From Polytrichum commune (Eukaryota > Streptophyta > Polytrichopsida > Polytrichales > Polytrichaceae), in assembly GCA_950295325.1 (NCBI GenBank), contig OX485809.1:15316001-15380000 (forward strand): a DNA stretch of 64,000 nt. The letters run 5' to 3'. Below are positions 1 through 12,665 of this stretch, piece by piece. Within the stretch, counting starts at the first letter, position 1. Each line of letters begins with the position of its first letter. The notes under the pieces are model-generated. The model searched no databases. It saw only the letters and a program-made list of their open reading frames with translations, and had not been told where the DNA came from. A program made the translations under genes and the position numbers.

Positions 1-159
1 TAATACAATGTGGGCCATCCTATATATTGTTCTTCAGTCATTTCTACCTGGTCTGGAACAAGTGGAGAGTCATCCTTGTTACATTTTTCGTCACCCGAAA
101 TCTCAGTATGAATTTTTAATGAATCATAGGAAGGTCAAGGGTGGACGCTCAGACGGCAC

Positions 160-290
160 CTCTCCTTAAGAATTTGCTTCTATCTCCCCACTCCTTCCCA
201 CCAGGCTTCCATCCCTTCCGTCACATCAAAGTGCGATTCATTGAGTTCATCTACTGTATCAATCGTTTCTTGCAATCACCAACTTGAAAC
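160..290 (+). mobile_element. LINE 3'-end fragment (family 1, copy A)
   Basis: The frame 222-287 reads HIKVRFIEFIYCINRFLQ before a stop. This matches the conserved block IVQFIEFTYGHDRF seen near the end of the longer LINE remnant at 28470-29690 and IQFIEFTYCNDRF at 13819-14350. Only the end of the family's last domain is left, so it is a dead 5'-truncated copy. It lies downstream of the last visible Sec14-like exon, probably in its intron or 3' flank. Confidence 0.55.
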
Positions 291-822
291 CTTAAACTAA
301 AAGACACAATATACAGCTTTTCATCTATCAATTACATCATGGATGGAACATGGCATCAGTCATTGTTATTGCAACATGCGTTATGATCCTATTCATTAGT
401 TTAAAATCTACCTCTTCATGATCTACACATCCCCATCTCCAATAATAAATTTCTCATGGTCACCTACCATTCAAACTTTGTCAAATACCTAGCTTACCTT
501 GTTCTCAACAAGCCTAAACTTCAATGAGAAAAAACAAAACTTTAGTTGATCTCTCTCTCTCTTAGATTTCTCTGAAATAAGGATTGGGTAATACCTCCTC
601 AATCAAAATCAAAAGAATCATGATTGGGTGTTAATGTAAGGATCATTTCCACGTCAATGTTCCCACACCATTTTTTATTTTTTTTCTCATTCTTGCATGT
701 AATGTCCATTCGTCGAGAAAATTGAGACATAAATTTGCAACTCAAGAGCTATCAAATTCTTTAAAGGTGCACCATCTTCGCAACAATCTAGGATTGGACA
801 AGTTCATCTTCAAAGTACTTAC
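291..822. other. non-coding stretch, probably intron of the Sec14-like gene
   Basis: No exon that continues the Sec14 domain was recognised here on the minus strand. The sequence is AT-rich with a short CT-repeat near 551-562. It starts right after a good donor (GTAAGT at 822-817, minus), so it is best read as intron, or as decayed sequence if the gene is truncated. Confidence 0.4.
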
Positions 823-2439
823 CACCCCATCAACGTCCAAGATTGTGGTGGCCGTGTCCACATGATGTTTCGCGGCAAATGAGCACGCGGGAAACTTGAG
901 GTTGAGGGTCCTCTCGAACTCAAGCACATGGTATTTCAAGTACCTCTCGAGCGTGGTGCACTCCATGAGCTTGGGTGTGTCCACTCGCCCGATCCTCTCA
1001 ATGTACACCGGCCTCCCATCGAGGTCGATCCCATGGTGGCCTTGCGGGTAATACTTCCGGACTTCATCCAACTCGGTGAACACGAAATCCTCCTCAATTG
1101 TATCCGCACCATACTCTTTGCGCCATTGGAGCATAGCAATCCACATAAGCTTCGCTCTTTGGATATCGTATTTCCTTGCTTTCAAGAACCTACAAAATCC
1201 TTCAGCAAAAAGAAAGATCAATATGAAGGAGGAGGAGGAGAAGAAGAAGAAGAAGAAGAAAGGTCAAGAATACCCATGAAGAAGGTTTTCATGCAACTTG
1301 GGCCGTGAGAGCATGTTCACAGGAGCTAGCAAATTTTCTCACTATCATTGGCTATTTTAGAGGTTGTTCAAGGTTGGTGGACAATGATTAATTTTGGTTA
1401 TAAATGGAGGGACAACGATGTTGTCATGGTCATACTTTGAGATGTTTCAATAGTCGATGGGAGCGAGAAAAATTGCCCAATCTGTGGGCTTGTTGTAAAT
1501 GTCACAACTAACCAATTTCATAGCCATAGCAATGATCTCGTGAGTCATTGTTCATATTTTGTACCCCTAGATCAGTTTCAACACTTTTTATGCTTTTATA
1601 ATTTAGTTTTGGGATTCAAACAATGCAAAATATTCTTAAATTTTTGAGGTTTTTGTGAACAACTAATAGTAGAGTTTGATGTCACAAATGAATTAAAACC
1701 ATATCAATAAATAAAAATTATGTTGGAAAGTCTTGAAACACTTGTCTTTAGCTTTAGAAGCAAGCTTTAGAACATGCTTAGGGTATAAGAAAACTTATTT
1801 CCAGATTGCACTCAAGAATGCAGCATATCATGTGCTTCATTCGATGGCACTTTATATGCATTTGCATCACAAACTTGAATTCATATATCATCAACATTGA
1901 CTTCACATTGCATCAATCACATCAAACTATAACATTGAAACATCACCTACCAAAGATAGGGTTGAACTCCAAAACTTCTGATTCTAAATTCATGGTTGCA
2001 AGTCTATTTTAAAAGGTGAAGTATGTATGTCGAGTCAAATATAATGTTGAGTGGATTATTAGCTATATGCCAAGTTAGAAGCTCCGAAAAGACATAAAAC
2101 TCTGAAGTGCACCTAAATATTGGCATGGACGCAACATTGAACATTGGTCACTTTGCAATCACATTTGAGATTTGAGTTGTGCATAGATATATACCGGAGC
2201 AATGTGTGATAATCATCGAGGTGTGGGGGCAAGTCATTTGTGGCCAAGAGGAGAACACGAAGCTCCTCCACTACACTTTGCTCTTGCCGTTCCCGCACAT
2301 CTTCAATGTTCACCGATGCTTTGCGAGACCCCCGGAGCGAGATCGTCCGGCTTACGCTCTTGGTGATCGCGCGCTCCTCTTTTTTGGAAGTTGTGCGGAG
2401 TTTGGTGGAGGCGATGAGGTTTTTGATGGACGAACTCAT
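823..2439 (-). CDS. Sec14-like phosphatidylinositol transfer protein (SFH type), 5' part
   Basis: Two exons join in phase: 2439-2195 and 1189-823, giving 204 residues. The N-terminus is basic, followed by [12 protein letters not shown] and the CRAL-TRIO N-terminal helix region (DDYHTLLR / [16 protein letters not shown]). The start of the lipid-binding domain follows ([20 protein letters not shown] and TTILDVDGV). Members of this family bind and exchange phosphatidylinositol and phosphatidylcholine and influence phosphoinositide signalling at membranes. The ATG at 2439 is the first in frame after an in-frame TAA, though an upstream exon is possible. Donors CG|GTATAT and GTG|GTAAGT and acceptor TTTTGTAG are good. 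The exons encoding the rest of the domain are not found in 1-822, so the gene runs off the window or is truncated. Confidence 0.8.
1223..1261. repeat. GGA/GAA microsatellite
   Basis: A purine-rich triplet run. On the minus strand it is a long pyrimidine tract (CTT/CCT) about 35 nt upstream of the 3' splice site of Sec14-like exon 2, so it may serve as that intron's polypyrimidine tract. Confidence 0.8.
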
Positions 2440-3752
2440 CGTCTTCTTCGATCTCGATTCTTGACCGCTCAATTACCACTCAGTTAGAGTAGTGATGGTT
2501 GCGGAATGGTGATGACATGGTGTTTGTTTGGAGTTCCATGAAGAATCGTTTCTTCTCTCAGCCTTAAGCAATTTCAAATTTCTTCAATTTAAATACAAGC
2601 CCGGCATTGCTCTGAAGTCACAAGAATATGATGCACTTTGTTTTTGTGGATTAGGGTTTTCCACATACATTTTAGGGTTTTGTGAAACTTCACATCATGA
2701 TCATCGTGTTTCTTGCTATCCTCTTGACCTTCTACATCCAAGTAGCTCAAAAACTCATTACTATCTCTACATGATAGCATGATTTGCAGGGAATTCATAC
2801 CCTGAATTTTCACCAAAACCTTGGGACAATCTTCATGCATAGATAGATAGGTATGCAGAATGTATCTACGGAGTTTGGTATTAGGTCAATTAGAGTCTAA
2901 GGTAGTCCTCCTCAAGCTTGATGATCCTACAGCTCACCTATAAAAAAAAGGTCTTATTCCAATCTTCACTTTCTGCATTTGTGCGTAAAAGCTTAGTTTA
3001 TGGTGTCGAATCGCGACACAACGACATACTCCGAAAGAGCTCATAATATGTGATAGGCCTCTACAAAGCGAGAAACCATTCCACTTGTGGATTTTTCTTA
3101 GACGAAGATGAACGAGTAGGGGATTCATAATGTTCCTAAACCTCATGTTCTCCCACCCATTGTAAATAAGAGAGATGCCTCGTTGCACAGGGATCTTGCC
3201 GTGATAGTAAGATTGAAGTTATCGTTTTTTGAGAAACACAACATGTTTATTCTCAGTCCTTAGTTGAATTTCTCTTGCCTAAGATAAGTGACAGGTGGAG
3301 CTTAACAATGTTATGTTGATATGAGGTGATATTTCTCATTCTTACACAATCTACATGAGAGGATGAGATGACACAAATGGCACCCCATCATGTGGTCTCC
3401 AATTATTTTGTGAACCCCAACTTCTACTTCATTTTTGGCCGAGACGTGCACAGCATGTCATAAACTTCAATATCTAGAGTCCACTCAGTTTCTTATTTCA
3501 GTGGACACCTAATACAATTCGTCAACCACGATTTGTAGATTCTATTCTATAATGACATTGGGGGCATGGAGAATTGAAGTTGTTGTTAAGAATTTAAGGC
3601 ACTCTTCCAACCATTCCAATCAATCACTCCTTTCCAGATATGACCTTAAACACACGACGAGGTTGGTGACCTAAAAGGTCATCTTAAGAAGCGAAAGGTT
3701 CATAATATTCCACGCACTCAACATGTTGTTTGCAACTTCACTGTACTAAACA
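2440..3752. other. intergenic stretch, no gene seen
   Basis: This lies upstream of the Sec14-like start on the minus strand. It should hold that gene's promoter and any 5' UTR. Only short open frames without recognisable domains occur. Confidence 0.5.
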
Positions 3753-4124
3753 ATAAGGTACACATGCCTAAATCCAACACAGCAATAATAAGGACACCTA
3801 CATTTAAATGGTATGTGGTTAAGTGTGGATCTAAGACGAAGCAACAAAAAAACATGTGTTTAAAAGAGATTAAACCATGTGTTCAAAATACGCTAACCAT
3901 TCTAGATTCAATAGTCAACATAATTTGGGGGACCAATATGACCAATTAATGAACACAAGAATCTTCACTTTGATCACAAATAAGATACTCATATGAGCTT
4001 CAAAAATTATGAGTCAAATGACTACGGGCAAGATTTGAATTTGCTAGTCATTTTGCACTAATTGCATGTTTCATGTCTATGAGAAGTGGCCGCAAAAAGT
4101 TCGAATAACACACGTCTATCTTAG
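3753..4124 (+). mobile_element. MITE family A, copy 1
   Basis: This is a repeat of about 370 bp starting AAGGTACACATGCCTA and ending near CACGTCTATCTTAG, i.e. imperfect inverted ends. The interior shares long stretches with six other places in the window (20863, 34751, 47585, 51037, 52437, 57035), for example ACCATTCTAGATTCAATAGT and AGAATCTTCACTTTGAT. It encodes no protein. The short open frames inside it are not genes. Confidence 0.75.
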
Positions 4125-5451
4125 AAGCAAGTATGCTTGGACCATCAATAACAATGGACATAGCATATCATGGCCCCCAAATACTGTGGCCCACCTAACA
4201 CAAATTCAAGGCCAAGACCCTGTGAGCTGCACATCATATACATACTTGTCATCAACCATTCAACATTTTGCACACTCAAAAAGTTTCCGAACACCTAAAA
4301 CCCCCTTTACACTAGCACTTGTGTAGAGAGCTCATGCATGCAATTTTTGGGAGTTTGATACTTTGAGTTGACAAGCTTTCATCCAAAGCTCAATCTAATG
4401 GAAACTTGACTAATTTTCAAGTTCTCAATAGTTTGAGCAAGTATATGGTGGCCATCCTCAAAGACAGATATCAAGGGGCCAATGATAATGCAAGGTATAC
4501 AAACAAAGAATGCTTGAGTATGACCCACAAGATGAGAGCTCAAACTCTCGACATTCCTAAGCAACCTAATGGAGGTAGCTTAAGAATATGACCAAGGGCT
4601 TGTCATAGTTGATCTACATGGGATCCATCAAGATGGCATCAATGTGTTATAAGCATTGCGATCCCATTAAAACATTCAATCTCTCAAGTTAAAAGCTCAA
4701 GTGTAAAGTGGATTTGAGTGAACAAGCATGTTCTCCCCACCAATGAGAAGGCTTCTTCCTTCAACTTCTTACCCTCCTAAATGTAAAGGGGACCTCACAT
4801 CCCAGGAATCCACTGCTAACAGTCTATCCAAGCCCTCTCAATTCTGAGAAGATACCAATCCTAACTTGTCACCACTTGGTTCTGCTCTTTGAAGAAATCC
4901 TATTGGGTCTAATGATTACAGAAGTTTACAAACAATTCAAGGAGATAAAAGAGATTGCCATCCTCAAGCGATGCATCCTGTATCTTACTCTCAACAAGGT
5001 AGTTGAGAATCGTATCATTAAAACTGGTGAGACCAATGAATGTTGATTTACAAATTACATGGAATGACAACCTTGTGGACGTGACACAGGGAGAAAAGAA
5101 GAGATGGGAAAGCCAAAGAGCCGCAGAGCCCCTCCAAATATCACCACCTGGCTCCTAAAATGCATGTGGCAAGGAGTACAACATAAGGATCCCTACTAGC
5201 CTAAGGTTGTGAAATCGGAATACCAACAATGCTCCCTCAGTGCCCTTCCCAAAGGAGCTGTAACTTGTCCTGCCTACTTCATATCACAATCTGTTGGACC
5301 AACAAAATGTACCTCAGTCCAGAGAAAGGGCATTTATCCATGACTGCTTCACCTCAAGCAAATGCTTGACAGATTTAAGAGTGCTGGCAGCAAACCTAAG
5401 CACTACTTGAAGATGGTCAATAGCTTTCCAGCAGTGGAAAGTATGAACTGC
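4125..5451. other. intergenic region downstream of RPN3
   Basis: No gene or clear repeat was recognised. The right end should contain the RPN3 3' UTR and polyadenylation region, since RPN3 is read leftwards and stops at 5452. Confidence 0.5.
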
Positions 5452-8400
5452 CTAAAACTCATCATCGTCTTCTTCAGCAATGTGTTTGGCAAGCTCCTGC
5501 TCTTGTTGCTGACGCTCACGGCGCTTTTCTGCGCTCTCCAGTTCTTTCTTATGAGCATCTGGAGGAAATCGCAAGGCCTTCACTGCCTCATTATGCGTAT
5601 TCAGACAGAACGCAATTCGAGAATGGAATGCCTGCTGGGGTTCCTGAAACCATTACCAAAGATTGAAATCCATGAGACATGTACTTATAAACAACATTCG
5701 GCCAACCAGGAGATTGAAACACAATTTTCCCCACCGATGCCTTCCTTTTGCATGCAAGAGTCCAAGAAAGGTATTACTACAAGATTCTCTGAATAAATTC
5801 TCTGGATGAGTCACTTGTTAAGAGAAAAAGTGGTGGATTTTGATTGCAATAAGACATATACCTCCCAATTGAGAAGTCATACCTGTGTTGAGTATATGTC
5901 ACCAGTCTCTTTTGACTGCATCCAGCCTTTAGAGTGGTCTACACTGGCATCAATGCCCCCATCACGAATGGCCTTGGTAACAATGCTTTCAGCATCATCA
6001 ACAGCTGTGGCAGAATCCAAATGTAGTTTCTGCGCAACATCTGCTAAAGAAATTCGAGAATATGAGATACTGATATTCCGAAGACCTGTTCTGATAACAT
6101 TATGTCGCAACCGCACAATCAGGTTCTGGCTCTTATCAGTCGCAAATACGGCGGCATTCCTTTCAGCTACAGACCTGAACAGCTCCAAATCTCCAATTCG
6201 CACAGCCTGCCAATAGGGAACCCACAGACTGAATATAAGAAATCTGATCATTTCTGCAAAGACACAGGTCAAAAAGTTCCTCTTCCTTTCAAACCTACTA
6301 CATACAATAATAATATCTTGATCAGGTGCAAGTTAAAAGAGATAACTTCTGTCTTCTGATCCTAGGAGGAGGAAATAATGAAGATACATACATTTGTAAG
6401 CTCAAAATAGGGACGAAGAGCCTTGCGCATGCCAGGTAACATAAATGTCGTACGTTCTGGAATCTCGCCCAACAAGAGGCGTACAATAGCTGCCCACTTT
6501 GTGCACTGGATTCTAAATCCTCTTGCACTAGATGGGGCCTTCCGTGCTGCTTGAAGCAAGCAGTCTTTGGCATCAGTATACTCCAGCTGAATAGTTCTGA
6601 TCTTTCCTAAGTAGTACAGATACCGACAAAGCTGCATACACAGAGATGTACCCAAATCAGAAATCATTACATGATTAGTTCCAAATGGAGAGTTCCAAAT
6701 GATTAGATCAAATCCACATCTGCTTACCTGTTGGTTTGAGTGGGAATCAGATCGTTGAGTTTTTGAACGAAGCTTCTCTGCTAGATCATAAAGGTTGTAA
6801 TGAAGATAGTTTCTTAACAGAAGGTTCAATAGCATCTCCTGCACCAGAAAGTCACCACCGAAGGCCAAAAACATCAGCAAGCTTGCTATATTTCAACTTT
6901 GCTTCTTTCCAACCACATGGTTTCTATGACAGTGTGAGACTAGGTTCTGAACATTTCAACACACATCATAAGGTTGAAAAGTTCCTAATTAGAATAGCTA
7001 CAGCTCCTATACTTCATTTGGTACTGCAAAACGTTTTATGGCCAGATCATTAATTTTGCATTGAAATTAACAACAATGTACAAGATCAAACTGGCCTGCC
7101 TTCTATCCAAGACATACCTGTCCTAACTCATCATGCCGTAGTGTCGCTGTTCGATGTAGAGCGAGCAAAGTCCTGAGATCGACCATTTCCAAAATATCCT
7201 CAGATATAAATCTTCAAAATGCTAAATTCCTTGGCAGAACTAAATAAAAATCAACCTTCCTTACACCTAAAGGCAAGTAGCCTTACCCACGAATGTCAGC
7301 AAGTGAATCTGTAAGCTCATAGCTGTAAGAGTAGTAGAAGTAGACTCTTGAGGCAAGCACATCCAAAGTTCGGCGATTCAGCTGCTGCAGTCTCCTGACT
7401 GCTGCAAATGAACAACTCTTGGCCTACAGAAATCACAGGGTAGAAACAATGAATCAATATCTTTCTCAACCACATAGGTATTCTCTACTCTCATAAACAT
7501 CCCCCCAAAAAAGGTTCCCTGGACAGTCCTTGCACATGATTTACTTCTTTATGCTTTGCTAGACAGCAGAAGATACTCCAGCCATTTTAACCATTGATGC
7601 CTAACAACATATGGCAGAGTCTGTATCATCCATTACAATCAATCGCTTTGCACTGTTCTCAAAATAATAGAAAGAAAACCTTGTGCAGCTGACTTGTTGT
7701 TTGACACTGGACCAATCCCATACCAACACAAAAATGAGGCCACTCTGAGCACAGAAAACATCAACTACTCACTTAGCTTATCCTATAGACAAGTACTGGT
7801 ACTTTAAAAATGAGGACTACAAGTTAAACAATGCAGGTTTTTTTATTTCCCTTCAAACCAGGAAGAAAAAGAAAAGCAACATTCTTGATTCATCCTGCAC
7901 TACATCAAAGATGTCACTTGTTGCATGGACAGTAACAAGTAGTTTTTAGATAGAAGGAGCTTCACAAGGAGAAGGTAAACCCACCTCGTCTAGTTCCTTC
8001 TGATCAATCAAGAAGATGATGACCAACAAGTAGCAGAAAATCTCTACTTCAGGAAGCACAGTCTGCTTGTGAGAAAAGTGTGATTGCCCACCAGTTGGAG
8101 GAGTATCTACGTCCATGTCTTTCTCACCCTTTTCAATCTGGAACGACACCATATTATCCAAAAATTCAGCTACGTTTCATGAAGACAGGTGAAACATCAA
8201 GCTCACAAATGGGTCCACTCTGGTGTCTAGTGCAGCTGTAAGTACATAGCCCAATAAAATTCTCAAAACTCACCTCAATTTTGAGAATTTAACCTAAACT
8301 CAAACCTTGTGTCCAGCAGTATGAAGTCTGATAATGGATACTAAACAGAACAAGCCTCATAAAAACCTCAGGTAAAGAAAATTGATTACAATACTCTTCA

Positions 8401-9202
8401 GGGGTATGCCTACTCAGAAATAATTTCAGAACCCTAATCTTGCACTTTGTGCAGAAAGGCAATTTGGAAACTGGATCTTGGTTGAAATTTGGCCATATTG
8501 ATTTTATTTAGGATTTGTTGACAACTGACCTAAACTACTGATGCTATTCTCCTCACTAGAAATGCTTGCAGAAGTCCAAAGCACTTTTACATGGACAGTT
8601 TCACACTCATACAGCTTCCCTAACCATCAAAACTGCTGTTAAATTCATACCTTTGCCACAAAAGGCAACAGCCGAGACAAGGCCTCTGAACCAGAAGGTA
8701 AAGCATGCTTTAGGAACGCATTTATAGTGGACGCTTTGAGTGAGCGTCGGACAGCCTGCAATTGTCTAATAGCACGGGCCATCAACCGCATCTCCTTGCT
8801 CGCCACACCCTTCTCAATCGACGTTATTACGCCCTTGAGATCTACAACACATAAAAATGCCACACAAAATCAAAAACCTTCCACCCTCTCATCCATTAAG
8901 GACCATCGCCAATGAGAGCATAATTAGGACCCGCTTATTACACCATCCCCAAACGAATCATGAAGAATTACAAACAATCCCAGACACCCCATTTTGCCCC
9001 AACCCTAATCGAAGAAACATCAACCAAATGCTCACAATAACCGCATGCCATACTCTCATTCTCCATTTAAATCATCAAAACCCCTCCCTAACGACCTACG
9101 AATGATTGTGAGCACAAAATACACATCGAGCGACGGAATCTTACTGGAAAGGGGTGAAGCAGCTGGAGGGTCCGCGGCCTTCATTTCGACATCAAGCCCC
9201 AT
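5452..9202 (-). CDS. RPN3: 26S proteasome regulatory subunit RPN3 (PSMD3)
   Basis: The lid subunit Rpn3 is a PCI-domain scaffold protein of the 19S regulatory particle that helps hold the lid and Rpn11 together. Nine exons join in phase: 9202-9145, 8841-8651, 8137-7985, 7423-7287, 7172-7118, 6838-6728, 6631-6392, 6206-5883 and 5643-5452. They give 486 aa, close to the roughly 488 aa of plant Rpn3. Diagnostic stretches are [48 protein letters not shown] and [20 protein letters not shown] (PCI, roughly residues 236-415). The C-terminus is the typical acidic [10 protein letters not shown]. Every junction is GT-AG. The 5' end (promoter, exon 1, intron 1) is duplicated at 9580-10135 and inverted at 15571-16210; this copy is the one attached to the gene body. 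Confidence 0.96.
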
Positions 9203-9462
9203 GTTGCCGATATTTCCTTCCCTCTCCTTACACCAAAATTTCAGAATCACCTCGCCCTGCTTCCGAAGGATGTGCTCAGGCCGAATTCAATTACAACGAC
9301 ATTTGCTTCACGTGAAATCGATCCAAGCTCGAGAAGGTCGAGAGCGGTGGAAAGTAGGGTTTGGTCGGAAAGAGAGTCGCAGTCCCCCTGTTACATGAAT
9401 GGATGATAATCGTTCATTTATCGTTGTTTCATCCTTCCGCTACACGTGATATGGGATGCTTG

Positions 9463-9471
9463 CTTCTTATA
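9463..9471 (-). promoter_or_regulatory. putative RPN3 TATA-like element
   Basis: TATAAGAAG on the minus strand lies about 265 bp upstream of the RPN3 ATG, inside the segment duplicated at 15571-16210. The copy has the stronger TATAAAAAG at the equivalent place. The assignment rests on sequence only. Confidence 0.35.
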
Positions 9472-9579
9472 GTAGAGGCGCCTATTCCCGATCAGGACCC
9501 CAAATTTCCATTAACTTGGGACTGAATTTCAATCAGGTTATGAACAACACACAAAATTGCATAAGACAAAAAAATTTCG

Positions 9580-10135
9580 TCCTAAATCTTAAACCCTATA
9601 CCCTAAATCCTATCCATCTCGTTCCAGAAAGACCATCCCCAACCAATCTTGAAAATTATAACAATCCTAGACACTACATTATGCCCAACCATTATATTTA
9701 TATTTATATTTATATCATGTTATTTGAACAGCACCAATAACTGCATTCATACTCCCATCCTCAATTCCAATCACTCAACCCCCTTCCTAATGACCTACAA
9801 ATGATTTTGCACATGAAATACACATAAATAACAAAATTTATTGGGAAGGGGTGAAGCAGCTGGAGGACTATTGCCAACCTTCATTTTGACATCATGCCAC
9901 GTATTGCCTCTCCTTCGTCCCCTCTCATTACAACAAATTTTTGAATCTCCTTGCAATGCTTGCTAAGAATGGGTTTAGGTCAAATTCGAGTACAATTACA
10001 CTTGCTTCTTCTCAAAATCGATTGAAGCTCAAGAGGGAGGGAAAAGTGGAAAAAAGTAGGGTTTGGTCGGAAAGTAAAGTTAGAGAGCCTCTATTTCCTT
10101 CCGCACCTAGATGGATGATAGTCATCTAGTCAGCG
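9580..10135 (-). pseudogene. decayed tandem copy of the RPN3 5' region
   Basis: This segment repeats the parent 8900-9420 in the same orientation. Landmarks in the same order are CCATCCCCAA, CCTAATGACCTAC, GGGGTGAAGCAGCTGGAGG, CTTCATTTTGACATCA, AAGTAGGGTTTGGTCGGAAAG and TGGATGATAGTCAT. The ATG of exon 1 is lost (the parent CCCCATGTTGCC reads GCCACGTATTGCC here), and no RPN3 exon 2 follows. It is an old, non-coding duplicate of promoter plus exon 1. An ATTTAT microsatellite (about 9690-9716) interrupts it. Confidence 0.85.
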
Positions 10136-11044
10136 TACTTCATCATGACGCTATAATGTAGCATGGAACTACACTAAATAGTGCTATTAGTGTGGGCCAC
10201 AAAAGTTCTCTAGAGCCAACATTACTTCTCATAGTGCTCACAATCTCATGTCTCATTGATGTGTCGTGTCCTTGTTTACATTGGACACGAGCACAACAAA
10301 TATAGGTTGTAGCAAGTGTTCTTTGCAACAAGGTGAATGTTATGCTTGGTGTTGTACATGTGTCATCTCACACTTGAACCTAGTGGTCAAGGAAGGGAGA
10401 TCTACATTTATCCAGGGTTAAGTTTGTTAACCACATCTCTCTCTCTCTCTCTCTCTCTTCCTTCTTTGTCATTTCACCCACAATTTTTTATTTAAAGAAA
10501 TATCGTATGGAATTGTATCATACCATACATGGCATGAGATTATTCGTTGACAACACTCTAGATAAATCTAGAGAACAATATCTCCTTGTAATCTTAAAGA
10601 ATAATAAAGAATCGATGTGTGTTGCATTAATCTTCAACCCGTGCCAATTTCTCTAGTTCAAAATTAGTGTGGACTACATTAATTATTCTTCCAAGAAATT
10701 GATTTGGTTCATTTTTTCTATGAAAGTGAATAATTTAGTCCATGTAAAGTGTTGGTCATAAGTCTCGGTGAAGACCAAGGAGAAGAGAAGGAGTCTTACA
10801 TCCATAAAATAAAATAGTCATCATACATCAAAAGTAGCAAATATATTCATTTGCATTAATTTCCTTGTATTTGGACAAACAATGTGGCCCACATTAATTT
10901 TAAACTCTAAAGTTGTTGTGAGTTAAAAAAAAATACTGTGATAATAGTAAATAAGTGGATTTTAACAAAATATTGTGGCAAGTACATACTCATAGGAGTA
11001 TTTAGCATAAACATCAATTGTTTGCTCTACATTTAAAAACTTGA
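10136..11044. other. intergenic, no gene seen
   Basis: This is AT-rich sequence. It contains a CT microsatellite at about 10435-10458 and a small palindrome near 10168-10192 built from ACACTA and TAGTGT. Confidence 0.5.
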
Positions 11045-11430
11045 TTAGCGAGTGTTAGTAGTTAATTTCCATGGGCATTTTTAACCTCTTTTAGACTTGA
11101 TTAGAGAGCTTCGTGGGCATTTCAAAAATTGCATTTAAGCAAATTGGAGCACTCTAGGCTTGATAGTTGACTCACAAATGACCATAATATTTCACACCTA
11201 GGACATTCGTTGTGTAAATGTGACTATTTAGTGCAACCTTGATTAGAACATGTTGATTAACCTCCATGGGCATGAAATCTCTTGATTAGAGAGCTCCACG
11301 GGCATTTAAGCAAATGCACTTAAGCATATTAAATTGCTTAAGTGAATGTACTTAAGCAAATTGAAGTACTTGGGGCTTGACAATTGAGTTACCAATGAAC
11401 ATAATGAATGACACTTGGGACATACCTTGC
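11045..11430. repeat. direct duplication of about 200 bp
   Basis: Two adjacent copies share GATTAGAGAGCT(T/C)C, GGGCATTT, the run ACTTAAGCAAATTG / ATTTAAGCAAATTG, CTTGA(T/C)A(G/A)TTGA and a CACCTAGGACATTC / CACTTGGGACATAC block. The first spans about 11045-11215 and the second about 11250-11430. No coding potential is seen. Confidence 0.65.
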
Positions 11431-12514
11431 ATCCTTGTCGAGATTGCATCATTTATTTACAATAGTGAGCAATTGAGGTTAAGGAACTCGTCATTTTTTT
11501 ACTACAATTCTCGAGGTCCAAGCAAGTGTGCACGGGGAGGTCACTTCATTGTCAAGTTGACACCACGTGCGGACAAAGTTTGCTACCCCTATATTACATG
11601 TCATATATAATTTTAAAATTTATGATATTTTTTCTACATATACATAACCATTGATAGTATCTTTTGTATACTTTTTTGAAAATTTTAGACATCTTTATTT
11701 TTTTTAGTAATTTTTTTAGTTCAATTTTGTGTCATTCTAGTTAGAAATGGTATGTTTTATGAAAAAAAAAATCATCAAATTTAGTTACCACTTTTGACTA
11801 TGTCATAGGTACTGTGTATATCTACTCATGAAAAAAATTTGATAAAATTTTGACCCATTTTGGTGGTGCAACTTACCAAAAGAAGATTTTTTTTGGTCGC
11901 ACGTGGTGTTCAACTTGACAATGGAGTGATCTACCCGTGCAAGTGTGAACATGACAATTTGGGTGGTTTAATTGCCATTGAAAATGTTGAAGATGAGGCT
12001 TCCTACCATAGTTTTCTAGGTGTTTGGGCAAATGATTTTAAGGGTGCCTAAATTTATAGGAAATTAACTCCGTCGAGTGTCTGAAAAAGAAGAAATAACA
12101 TTCAAAGAGTGCTTAGAATCACAATAATGCAAGTGACATGTTAAGTTAATTGTTCAAGTTGATCGTAGCTGTCATAGATGAAATAAGGAAAACCATCCAT
12201 GAATTATAGAAACGACTTAGATGAATGTCTAACTTATTTTAAATTACTTTTTGAATATGCCCAAATTTAGAGTATTGTTTTTATGGGCTACCTAACTTAC
12301 TTTCACACTTTAATTAATTATTAGGTAGAAAACTGCGAGAAAGCTACAAAATTGAGAATGTTGTCGACTTAGGTTCTCCTAGCAAAACACCCACCTTCCG
12401 TTGTATACATGAAATTACAAAGTGCTTGTACTCTCATGTAGCATAAAATTACCTCAAATAGTTTTATTTATTTATGCTCGACAAAGAAAACCAACAGAAC
12501 ATAGTGGATGAGTG
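11431..12514. other. intergenic, no gene seen
   Basis: This is AT-rich sequence with several A and T runs. The 63-aa frame at 11860-12051 has no recognisable domain and no supporting context. Confidence 0.45.
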
Positions 12515-12665
12515 GTGGCAAGAACGGAGGAGATCGGGGGAGGAGGGTTACATCGGTGGTTCAAAAAATATATATCAAATCTGACAATCGTGAAAGCACA
12601 TGCAACATGGCCTCACCAGAAGCCAGAAGCTGCTTTCATCGCCCATAGACTTCTTCTCGATAAAT
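12515..12665 (-). repeat. dispersed repeat, inverted partner of 30960-31085
   Basis: The stretch with GGGGGAGGAGGGTTACATCG, AGAAGCCAGAAG and TGCTTTCATCGCCCATAGAC is the reverse complement of 30960-31085, with small differences. In the other place it interrupts a copy of repeat family E. It is probably a mobile element end, but no terminal structure was resolved. Confidence 0.6.

Noticed and set aside
928-1308. Plus-strand ORF over the Sec14-like exon
   Set aside because: It is the reverse shadow of the Sec14 exon; the minus frame carries the domain.
2640-2690. Telomere-like repeats (TTAGGGTTTT)
   Set aside because: Only two isolated telobox-like motifs, not an array.
5806-6216. Plus-strand ORF of 136 aa
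   Set aside because: Shadow of RPN3 exon 8.
11860-12051. 63-aa ORF
   Set aside because: No recognisable domain, AT-rich flanks, no splice partners.
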